A stretch of 53,239 nucleotides of DNA from CAZZCP01 sp964653235 (GTDB lineage: Bacteria; Bdellovibrionota; Bdellovibrionia; Bdellovibrionales; UBA840): positions 1-53,239 of the forward strand of contig CAZZCP010000006.1 of assembly GCA_964653235.1 (NCBI GenBank). Direction: 5' to 3'. Below the pieces are notes generated by a model that was given only the letters and a program-made list of their open reading frames with translations, was not told where the DNA came from and searched no databases. A program made the translations under genes and the position numbers. This document shows positions 34,287-42,040 of this stretch, piece after piece (the first letter of the stretch is position 1; each line of letters opens with the position of its first letter).

Positions 34287-34766
34287 CTAAAAGACTTTGG
34301 CCCAAAGCTCAGCTTCGCACTTTCTTTTACCATCACATTCGATATAGCAATTGTATATTAGCATACTCCCACGATCTCTTATACATTCGCCAAATACATC
34401 TAAAACATCTCCAGGAACAGTGGGTTGGCGAAACTTAACTTTATTTGCAGATGCAATAAAAAAGTTTCTCTCCTCATCTTTTTGCCCTGGGCGAATGGTT
34501 GATACCGCAGAGGCCTGGGCCATAATTTCAAGCAACAATACTCCAGGCGCAATCGGGTTATCTGGAAAGTGTCCTGTAAAGTAGGGTTCGTTCATTGTAA
34601 TGCACTTTCTTGCATGAACTCGGCGCCCCTTTCGATCTTCCATACTTCCACCCTCGAGACTAAAAACTCGATCGATTAGCAAAAAAGGATAACGATGAGG
34701 CAGCCAGGTCAAAATATCTTTCGACTCCAAAGGCATTTTTCCTAACTTTGGAATTGGGGTAGGCAT
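34287..34766 (-). CDS. fabZ: 3-hydroxyacyl-ACP dehydratase FabZ
   Basis: A 159-residue hotdog-fold dehydratase of fatty acid elongation. PHRYPFLLIDRV opens the domain (about 27) and the catalytic His and Glu lie in FTGHFPDNPIAPGVLLLEIMAQ (quoted only to mark position, about 65-85). A second ATG is available ten codons in; the first has GGAG eight bases upstream. It lies between skp (15 bp) and lpxA (8 bp). No lpxD is present at its usual place between skp and fabZ. Confidence 0.96.
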   Translation of the reverse strand: MPTPIPKLGKMPLESKDILTWLPHRYPFLLIDRVFSLEGGSMEDRKGRRVHARKCITMNEPYFTGHFPDNPIAPGVLLLEIMAQASAVSTIRPGQKDEERNFFIASANKVKFRQPTVPGDVLDVFGECIRDRGSMLIYNCYIECDGKRKCEAELWAKVF

Positions 34767-34781
34767 GGTTTACTCCATATT

Positions 34782-35288
34782 TTACTTGTACTCTTTTTCA
34801 AATCGAGAAATCAGCATAGGAGTCACATCGACTTCTTCAGAGGCCCAAATTATGTTCTGCTCTCTTTTTTCAAGAATCATTGTAAACTTTTCTTTTTTAG
34901 CTATTTTCTCAATAATCTCACCCATTTTTTTAAGGATTGGGCGAGTCATCTCACGCTCGCGAACTTGAATACTTTGCTGACTCTTGGCAACTTCTTGTCG
35001 AAATTTCAACATCTCCTGTTGAAACTCAGCTTGCTTTTTGCGTTTGGCATCTTCAGATAAAGCAACAGCTTTTTTCTGAATGTCTTGAGCCATTTTTTTC
35101 AGAGCTTCTTCTTTTTTTTGAAACTCAGTTTGCTTGGCTTTAAACTCTTTTTCTAGAGCTGTCTTTGCTTTTTTTCCTGCCTTCGTCGATTCGATGGCTT
35201 TTTGCAAATCTACATAGCCAATTTTCGGCTCAGCTGCAAATGCAGAAAAACTGATTAATAATAGTGTTACAAGGCTTACCGCTTTCAT
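34782..35288 (-). CDS. skp: Periplasmic chaperone Skp/OmpH
   Basis: A 168-residue protein with a signal peptide of 18 residues (ends FSAFA) and the Skp prong: a long Lys/Glu/Gln-rich helical hairpin (about residues 40-120) flanked by short beta strands (IGYVDLQKAIEST, FTMILEKREQNIIWA). It holds unfolded outer-membrane proteins for BamA, whose gene lies 8 bp upstream. ATG follows AGGAGG. Confidence 0.94.
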   Translation of the reverse strand: MKAVSLVTLLLISFSAFAAEPKIGYVDLQKAIESTKAGKKAKTALEKEFKAKQTEFQKKEEALKKMAQDIQKKAVALSEDAKRKKQAEFQQEMLKFRQEVAKSQQSIQVREREMTRPILKKMGEIIEKIAKKEKFTMILEKREQNIIWASEEVDVTPMLISRFEKEYK

Positions 35289-35296
35289 ATATCCTC

Positions 35297-37561
35297 CTAA
35301 AATGGTGTACCGATCGCAAATTCAAAGTTAAATGGTGCTTCACCCAATTCACGTTGTCGATCCACTGGAAAACCCCATTCAAAGCGAAGGGGGCCAATGG
35401 GCGAAAACCACCGAAAACCAAAACCATAATTGCTTCTAAACTCATCAAATTCAAGGCTATCATCGGCAAAACCAATATCATAAAAACTCACTCCACGAAT
35501 TCCAGCCTCTGTAATTAAAGGAAATTCAAACTCTAAGTTGTAAAACAACTGCTGTTCACCGCCAAAAGGTCTTTCTTCACCTCGAAGAACAGAGAATTTT
35601 CTCTTACCAACTTGAAAAAACCGAAAACCACGTAGGGTGTTGGCTCCACCCAAAAGAAAAAGTTCGTTAAATGGTACGCCTCTTTCATCATCTAAAGTTT
35701 GAATATTTCCATAAGTTATGTTGTTTCTCCATACCAACTCCCAAAATACTTTTTTATAATATCGTGCATTGGCAATGGTTTTAAGAAATTTATTGTCTCC
35801 GCCCAGCCCTGCATATTCAAAAGAAAAGGAGCCAAAAACACCATCTTTAGGCACAAGGCGATCATCTCGTTGATCATATACTAGTGTGGTTGTCACAGAA
35901 CTGGTGATACCATCAACGGTCTCTACTGGAAAAAGATCTGGATCACCATTGTTATCATCCAAATCAATATTGGTTTCATCAAGCTTGTAACGAACAAAAG
36001 TATTTAAATATTTAGCTATAGGGTGTCCCAAACGAAGCGCTACACCAATTCGATTCTCGACAAAGTTTAAAGTATTTCGACTCGTGTAGAAAAAATCGGT
36101 TCCTACTGACCAAGGAGTATCTAAGAAAAAAGGTTCGGTAAAACTAAAGTTAAAGCGCGAGTCCAATTCTGAGTAGTTAATTGTGAGCCCCAGTCTTTGA
36201 CCGCGTCCAAACAAATTGGTCTGGTTGATTTGTGCATTGAGAATAAATCTTTGAAAAGAAGAGTAGCCTGCTCCCACTTGAATACTTCCAGTATTTCTTT
36301 CTTTAACGACAATATCAATATCCAATATCTGCGGCTGGCCTGGAGGGGTACTTGTTCTAAAATTGACTTCATCAAAAAAACCAAGCCGGCGAACATTGGC
36401 GAGTGATTCTCTTTTTTTAGTTTCATTGTAGAGCTCACCTTCAAAGATAAATAACTCTCGGCGAACTACCTTATCTCTGGTCTTAGTGTTACCAACGACA
36501 TTGATTTTACCAAAATATGCTTTCTGCCCTTTATCGATGTCAAAAGTGATGTCAACTTCTTGTTTTTCTTCATTGATTTTTGTTCGCGGAATAATATTGG
36601 CAAAAGCATAACCCAAATCTCCATATTTGGCCTGCAGAGCCTGAAGATCTTTTTGCAAAGTCTCATAAACAAAAATTTCTGACTCATCAATATCGACGAA
36701 ATCATTGAGATCTTCTTGGGTGAACAAAAGATCTCCACTAAAATCAACAGAGCCGACATTGTACTGCTTGCCCTCTTCAATAAAGATAGAAATCAAAATA
36801 GACTTTTTATCTGGAGTCACAGACACCTGCGGCTTTTCTACTTTAACCTGAACATAACCCTCATTAAAGTAAGAATAGGTTATGGCTTGCAAATCTCTTT
36901 CGAAGAGCTCTTGCTTGAAGTTTCCAGAACTACTGATAAAACTAAACAGACCTCCTTCTTGAGTTGCCATGCGTCCTTTTAGAACGCTGTCAGGAATTTT
37001 TGTATTGCCAACCAAATGAATGCTTTTAACCGAAACCTTATCATTTTCTTGAATATTAAAATGGAGAGCCAAACGATCTCCTTGAGAATCAATCTCTTTG
37101 AGCTCATACGAAATATTGGCAAGAAAAAAGCCCTTGTCCTCATAGAGCTTCTGCATCTTTTCAAGTGCCTCTTGAATCTGATTGGTATTTAATATCGAGT
37201 AGGTCTTGATACCTGTAGCTTCTCTAAGTTCTTCATCATCAATATCGACATTGTTATTAAAATAGATCTCAACAATGGATGGTTTTTCTAAAACCTCATA
37301 AGTTAATGCTACTCCGCCGGCTACATTGTTGCGAAAGACCTTTACATCATAAAAATATCCCATATTAAATATCTCTTGAATATCTCTACGAATTTTCGAC
37401 CGGTCTAGAGAACTTCCCTTTTGGCTTTCAATACTTTCTATGATGGCATCGGCTTCAATTTTTCGATTTCCCTTGATCTCGATAGATCGAATTTCTTGCG
37501 CAATTCCATAGGAACTTACAAATAAGATAATGAATAAAACTTTGAAGCGAAATTGAAGCAT
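35297..37561 (-). CDS. bamA: Outer-membrane protein assembly factor BamA
   Basis: A 754-residue Omp85 protein. After a signal peptide (about 21 residues, ending GIAQ) come five POTRA domains (about residues 22-420; IRSIEIKGNRKIEADAI starts the first) and a beta-barrel (about 430-754) with a VRGF-type motif TLRGFRFFQVG at about 635 and a C-terminal aromatic end. It inserts outer-membrane barrels. First gene of the bamA-skp-fabZ-lpxA-lpxB-lpxK block; a copy of the inverted-repeat element begins 121 bp upstream of its start. Confidence 0.96.
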   Translation of the reverse strand: MLQFRFKVLFIILFVSSYGIAQEIRSIEIKGNRKIEADAIIESIESQKGSSLDRSKIRRDIQEIFNMGYFYDVKVFRNNVAGGVALTYEVLEKPSIVEIYFNNNVDIDDEELREATGIKTYSILNTNQIQEALEKMQKLYEDKGFFLANISYELKEIDSQGDRLALHFNIQENDKVSVKSIHLVGNTKIPDSVLKGRMATQEGGLFSFISSSGNFKQELFERDLQAITYSYFNEGYVQVKVEKPQVSVTPDKKSILISIFIEEGKQYNVGSVDFSGDLLFTQEDLNDFVDIDESEIFVYETLQKDLQALQAKYGDLGYAFANIIPRTKINEEKQEVDITFDIDKGQKAYFGKINVVGNTKTRDKVVRRELFIFEGELYNETKKRESLANVRRLGFFDEVNFRTSTPPGQPQILDIDIVVKERNTGSIQVGAGYSSFQRFILNAQINQTNLFGRGQRLGLTINYSELDSRFNFSFTEPFFLDTPWSVGTDFFYTSRNTLNFVENRIGVALRLGHPIAKYLNTFVRYKLDETNIDLDDNNGDPDLFPVETVDGITSSVTTTLVYDQRDDRLVPKDGVFGSFSFEYAGLGGDNKFLKTIANARYYKKVFWELVWRNNITYGNIQTLDDERGVPFNELFLLGGANTLRGFRFFQVGKRKFSVLRGEERPFGGEQQLFYNLEFEFPLITEAGIRGVSFYDIGFADDSLEFDEFRSNYGFGFRWFSPIGPLRFEWGFPVDRQRELGEAPFNFEFAIGTPF

Positions 37562-37681
37562 GCTGATAAATATAAAACCCAGTAGTTTTAATAACTTAAA
37601 TACATCGGGCGAGCCTATTACAGCTTATAAAATCAGTCAAAATATTCGCCTAACTCAAAAAGACATCTTGCATTATGTAAA

Positions 37682-37851
37682 CTGCTCCCTTTTATTTCAC
37701 TTTTTTTTCAAACTTAAAGCCTAATTTCAAAGCCCTAGGAGCTGCGTCCGAGAATGCATTGAATTTTAAGCCCTTACGGACAAAATTAATGAGGTATTTT
37801 ATACTTTTAGCTGTTTCGGACGGATGTCCGAAGTGAAATAAAAGGGAGCAG
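37682..37851 (-). repeat. Inverted-repeat element, copy 2 (170 bp)
   Basis: The 21-bp ends (37682-37702 and 37831-37851) are perfect reverse complements and match copy 1 at 5931-6101, in reverse orientation. Read on the minus strand it repeats the layout of copy 1: end repeat, TCGGAC-n4-GTCCGA hairpin (37831-37816), then GTCCG (37781-37777) and CGGAC (37750-37746) again exactly 26 bases apart, then a shared CCTAG. The sequence between these blocks is only loosely similar, so layout is better conserved than sequence. It lies in the 479-bp gap between bamA (-) and a lipoprotein gene (+). The remaining part, 37852-38040, shows nothing certain beyond an AT-rich promoter-like stretch before the lipoprotein. 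Confidence 0.82.
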
Positions 37852-38040
37852 CTTATGACATTTACCGTCACTCACTGGCTCGATTTACAGCGCTTTTTTT
37901 TCATCTCAGAAATATGCAAAATAACATAGCAATTTTAGTAGATTAGAGAACTATCCTGAGTTCCTTATGGCCCTAAACTTGAAATTCTATCCCTTGAAGC
38001 TTTCCAATATTTTTATATGATTTTTAAAAAGGATATTTTT

Positions 38041-38529
38041 ATGAAAAAAAGACTTCACCTTCTATTTTTGACATCATTTCTACTGCTAAGTGCATGTGCC
38101 GATTATGATCCAGATGCAGACGACTCAGTTCAGACTCGCAATGTCGGTGAGCTTTTTTCGACCAATGGGGTTGGTAAAATTGATGCTGATCAAGCTCTTG
38201 GTATATGGGCTGGTTTTATAGATGGTCATGAGATTCGTTTTCGTATTCAAGAAAATGTCATGGTCTACGGTAAAATCTGCGGAGATTATGAAGGTCAAAG
38301 ATTACAAGTTTTTGTCGTAGTCCCCATACAATTTACGACTGGCGCCATGCGATTTTTTGTAACAGAGAATGTTACTGACTCATCTAGTAAAAACGAGGAA
38401 AGCTGTTCCATTTCTTTTCAAAAAGACCAACTGATATCTTTTGAAGACCATAGCATGCTTAGCGAGAGTCAAAAGATCATCTACTTTGAAGAAGATAAGC
38501 CATTTGTAGTAGGCAAAGTTTCAGACTAA
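38041..38529 (+). CDS. Lipoprotein, unknown function
   Basis: A 162-residue lipoprotein with signal ending LLSAC. The mature part is acidic (DYDPDADDS) and then beta-rich, with no recognised domain. The frame opens at 38017, but the ATG at 38041 has AAAAGGA seven bases upstream and gives a normal signal. It lies behind the second inverted-repeat element and converges with lolD. Confidence 0.75.
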   Translation: MKKRLHLLFLTSFLLLSACADYDPDADDSVQTRNVGELFSTNGVGKIDADQALGIWAGFIDGHEIRFRIQENVMVYGKICGDYEGQRLQVFVVVPIQFTTGAMRFFVTENVTDSSSKNEESCSISFQKDQLISFEDHSMLSESQKIIYFEEDKPFVVGKVSD

Positions 38530-38550
38530 ACCACTCGCTTTTGCTTCACT

Positions 38551-39225
38551 TTATATAAATCTTCCATCTTGCATCATCATGGTACGAGGAAATTGACTCG
38601 CAAAATTCTTATCGTGAGTCACAACCAAGACACTCAGCTTGTGTTGCTTCTGTAGATTAAAAATCAATTCTTGAATTTTATGGGTATTTTCTGTGTCGAG
38701 GTTTCCGGTAGGCTCATCAGCCAAAAGGAGTTTGGGCTTTCTAACTACAGCTCTAGCGATTGCAACTCTTTGCCTCTCACCACCACTTAATTCAGAGGGG
38801 TAATGCTTCAAACGTTCTTTTAAGCCAAGTTCTACCAAAAGTTTTTCGGCTTGCATCTTGGCCAAAGCCTTCGCTGTGCCTCCAATTCGACAAGGAAGCA
38901 TTACATTCTCTAAAGCAGTAAATTCAGGAAGAAGATGGTGAAATTGAAATACAAAACCTAAACTTTTGTTGCGAAACTCAGCGAGCTCAGCATCTCTTTT
39001 CATGCTTAGAGATTGACCTTCAAATCGCAAACTACCATCTGTTGGTCGATCTAAGGTACCTAAAATGTGTAAAAGAGTGCTTTTTCCCGCTCCCGAATCA
39101 CCCATTATGGCGAGCATCTCTCCCTTTCTTAACTGTAAATCAACACCGCGGAGAACTTCTAAACTTTCTCCTTTGTCTTTATAAACTTTGCGAATCTGAT
39201 TGGCTTCTAGCAAGAGATCACTCAT
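38551..39225 (-). CDS. lolD: Lipoprotein-releasing ABC ATPase LolD
   Basis: A 224-residue ABC ATPase. Walker A is GDSGAGKST (about 42), Q-loop FVFQFHHLLPEF, signature LSGGERQRVAIARA (about 145), Walker B LLLADEPTGNLD. The MacB/LolD subfamily is indicated by length and the FHHLLPEFTALENV segment. It starts 8 bp before the end of the permease gene, so it forms the LolCDE-type exporter that frees lipoproteins from the inner membrane for LolA. Confidence 0.93.
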   Translation of the reverse strand: MSDLLLEANQIRKVYKDKGESLEVLRGVDLQLRKGEMLAIMGDSGAGKSTLLHILGTLDRPTDGSLRFEGQSLSMKRDAELAEFRNKSLGFVFQFHHLLPEFTALENVMLPCRIGGTAKALAKMQAEKLLVELGLKERLKHYPSELSGGERQRVAIARAVVRKPKLLLADEPTGNLDTENTHKIQELIFNLQKQHKLSVLVVTHDKNFASQFPRTMMMQDGRFI

Positions 39226-40435
39226 ATCTTAAACCCTCAACAGCCTCTAAACTTGCTCCGCGAAAAGCAGGGGCAAGAGAAGAAACAAAACTCAAAACAA
39301 AGGCAGTGACTACGATCACCAATACATCTAGTGATCGAACATCTACCGGAATATGCTCCAATTTGTATACATCGGGTGGCAACTGAAATAAGTCCCACCG
39401 AGGTATTATGTAGCAAAGGCCAAGTCCTAACAATAAACCCAAAAGACTACCTATAAAACAGACAACGAGGGCTTGCGTGCTAAACAACTGCACCAAAAAG
39501 GTTTTGGATGCACCAATGCTTTTTAGAATACCGATGTCACCATAGCGCTTCAACACACTAATATAAAGGCTGGATGATATATTAAAACAAGCTGCAATCA
39601 CCATAATCAATACAACAAAAAAGATGATTTTCTTCTCAACTTGGATGGCTTGTAAAAAATTACGGTTATGAGAATACCAATCTTTGACAATAAACTGCGA
39701 ACCCAAATCAGTGAAAATTTCATCCGAAAGTCTTTTAGCCTTTTCCTTGTCATCGATAAGAAGACGAAAGCCATTGTATAGACTTGCATCTCGATCGAGC
39801 AGCTGGTTTACCGCTTGAGCAGAAGAGATAATGATTCTTTCATTGTATTCATATTTGCCAAAATTTAAAACTCCCTGAACTTGAAAGCGAGCCAACTTTG
39901 GCGAAAAACCTGAGCTTTGACGAGGATTCGGTTTTGGCAAAACCAATTGAAATACGTCACCAATCTTTAGATTAAACTGTTTCACAATTTCTTTACCTAC
40001 CAATGCGGGTAGGTTTTTATTATTGGTCTGAAATGAATACTCTCCTATTTCGACTCGATCTCGAAGCTTTAATACCTGATCGACGGTATCAACTTCTAGA
40101 CCCCGTAAAGCAATTCCTTTCACTCTGCCGTTTTTAGCAATCAAGGCTTCGGCTTGGTTATAGCCTGATACCGCAAGAATTTCTGGATACTTTTGTTGCA
40201 ATTCTTGAGATAGTTTCTGGTATTGCTTCATGGGCCGACCTTTTTTGTAAACCAGAATGTGGCCAGTCAAATCAATCACAGATTCATGAATGCTCTTTTC
40301 AAAGCCATTGACCACTGACATCGCAACAAGTAAAGAGGCTACGCCCACCATCATTGTAAAGATCGCCATCATCGATGTTCGGCTAACAAAACGTGAGCCC
40401 ATCTTTAAGTAACGAAAAACCATCCAAGCCTTCAT
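39218..40435 (-). CDS. Lipoprotein-releasing permease LolC/LolE family
   Basis: A 405-residue FtsX-type permease with four membrane segments: one N-terminal (MMAIFTMMVGVASLLVAMSV, about 22-41) and three after residue 265. The periplasmic MacB-like domain lies between them. Only one permease gene is present, so it may act as a homodimer (LolF-like) or have a partner elsewhere. The ATG at 40435 overlaps the prfB stop by 4 bp; an earlier in-frame start at 40462 is less likely. Confidence 0.9.
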   Translation of the reverse strand: MKAWMVFRYLKMGSRFVSRTSMMAIFTMMVGVASLLVAMSVVNGFEKSIHESVIDLTGHILVYKKGRPMKQYQKLSQELQQKYPEILAVSGYNQAEALIAKNGRVKGIALRGLEVDTVDQVLKLRDRVEIGEYSFQTNNKNLPALVGKEIVKQFNLKIGDVFQLVLPKPNPRQSSGFSPKLARFQVQGVLNFGKYEYNERIIISSAQAVNQLLDRDASLYNGFRLLIDDKEKAKRLSDEIFTDLGSQFIVKDWYSHNRNFLQAIQVEKKIIFFVVLIMVIAACFNISSSLYISVLKRYGDIGILKSIGASKTFLVQLFSTQALVVCFIGSLLGLLLGLGLCYIIPRWDLFQLPPDVYKLEHIPVDVRSLDVLVIVVTAFVLSFVSSLAPAFRGASLEAVEGLRYE

Positions 40436-41560
40436 GAAGAAGTTTCTCCTGTGGCCTGCCACTTTAGAAAAGAAAATACAAACTCTTGCAAACCTCCATC
40501 CATCACATCATTCACCTGACTGGTTTCTTGATTGGTTCTGTGATCTTTCACCATTTGATAGGGATGCATTACATAAGACCGGATTTGACTGCCCCATTCG
40601 TTGGCCATTTTAGATTCATTGAGTTTGTCTTTTTCTTTCTCTCTCTCGGCAAGTTCTCTTTCGTAAAGCGCTGCCTTTAACATTTTCATGGCTCGGTCTC
40701 GGTTTGCGTGTTGAGACCTTTCACTTTGACACTGAACCACAATTCCTGTTGGAGCATGAGTCATTCGCACCGCAGAATCTGTTCTATTTACATGTTGCCC
40801 GCCGGCACCACTCGCACGGTAAGTGTCAACACGTACATCTTCATCTTTCACTTCAACTTCAATATTTTCATCAACTTCAGGCCAAACAATAACCGAAGTA
40901 AAACTTGTATGTCTTCTTGCATTTGAATCAAATGGACTAATTCTTACCAAGCGATGAACTCCACTTTCAGATTTTAAATTGCCATAGGCAAAAGGTCCCT
41001 GAATATGTAGGGTCACCGATTTGATTCCAGCAGAGTCTCCATCTGTCATTTCAATCACATCGACTTTGTAAGAATTCCGTTCGGCAAAACGAGTGTACAT
41101 TCGCATTAGCATATTGGCCCAATCACAAGCCTCAGTGCCTCCTGCACCCGAATTGATTGCAAGATAACAACTGTTCGCATCTGATTCGCCATTCAACATG
41201 GTTTTGAGTTCAAGTTCTTCGTAAGAAAGTTCGATTTGATTCAATTCAGTTAAAACTTCTGAAAAACTCTCCTCATCATGAGACTCAATCGACATATCTA
41301 ATAATACAAAAGTGTCATCCAGCTTTTGTTTGAGCTCAGAATAGTCTTCAATTGACTTTTCTAAAAAAGTTTTCTCTTGGTTGTACTTATTAAAAAGTTG
41401 AGGGTCTTTCCATACTTCGGGATTTTCGCTTTGAAGTTGCAATTCTTCGATTCGTCTTTGTTTGCCCTCAACGTCAAAGATACCCCCGAAGTTCTGAGAC
41501 CTTTGACTCTAAGTCTTGTAATTTTGAGCGTACCTCAGTTGCCTGAGTCTCCATCGACAT
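40432..41560 (-). CDS. prfB: Peptide chain release factor 2 with programmed +1 frameshift
   Basis: RF2, about 375 residues, releases peptides at UGA/UAA. Translation starts at ATG 41560 (AGGAGA six bases upstream), reads 28 codons (ending ELRGYL) to an in-frame TGA, and must shift +1 at CTTTGAC to continue in the frame that ends at 40432. The downstream part has the SPF codon-recognition tripeptide (SPFDSNARR) and the catalytic GGQ in GAGGQHVNRTD. The missed 5' part would be lost if the gene were called only from its long open frame (41442). It is followed by lolC/E with a 4-bp overlap. Confidence 0.96.
41473..41488 (-). promoter_or_regulatory. RF2 programmed frameshift site
   Basis: On the minus strand CGGGGGTATCTTTGAC. 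The Shine-Dalgarno-like GGGGG, three spacer bases, CTT, then TGA and C match the E. coli prfB recoding site at all but the first base. RF2 shortage lets the ribosome slip +1 here, so RF2 controls its own synthesis. Confidence 0.95.
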
Positions 41561-41596
41561 CGATCTCTCCTTTGATAGCTCAATCTTTATCAGGTT

Positions 41597-42040
41597 TTAT
41601 GAATTTGCAAGCTTTTGCTTTTGAATTTTTGCAAAAATGGCATCTTGCAGATCAAACATTTCTCTTGCGGCTACTTCATCCTCTTCATGTTCGTAGCCTA
41701 GCAAGTGCAAAATACCATGAAGAAGCATATAACTGAGTTCTTCTTCTACAATTAGACCATGCTCGTGAGCTTGTTGCTTCACTTTGTCATAGCAAATCAC
41801 AAGCTCTCCCAAAGAGTTCTCTTCGATAGCCTCAAAGCTTAAAATATCGGTTATATAGTTTTTGCCTCGAAACTGAAAATTCATCTCTTGCATTTTTTCA
41901 GAGCCAATATAAGCAATCACCAATTGTTCACATGCAGATAATTCAGGATGAAGCGGTTTAAGCTCTTGCATTATAAAATCTAAGACAGGTCTCAAGCTCG
42001 GTATCTGTTGCTCTACCTCGATGACCACCTCATATTTCAT
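41597..42040 (-). CDS. ybeY: rRNA maturation endoribonuclease YbeY
   Basis: A 147-residue zinc-dependent RNase of 16S 3'-end maturation and ribosome quality control. The metal-binding motif is HGILHLLGYEHEED (about residue 110), and NYITDILSF precedes it. It begins directly after the stop of the PgpH gene (no intergenic base), so translation is coupled. The usual phoH neighbour is not present. Confidence 0.95.
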   Translation of the reverse strand: MKYEVVIEVEQQIPSLRPVLDFIMQELKPLHPELSACEQLVIAYIGSEKMQEMNFQFRGKNYITDILSFEAIEENSLGELVICYDKVKQQAHEHGLIVEEELSYMLLHGILHLLGYEHEEDEVAAREMFDLQDAIFAKIQKQKLANS

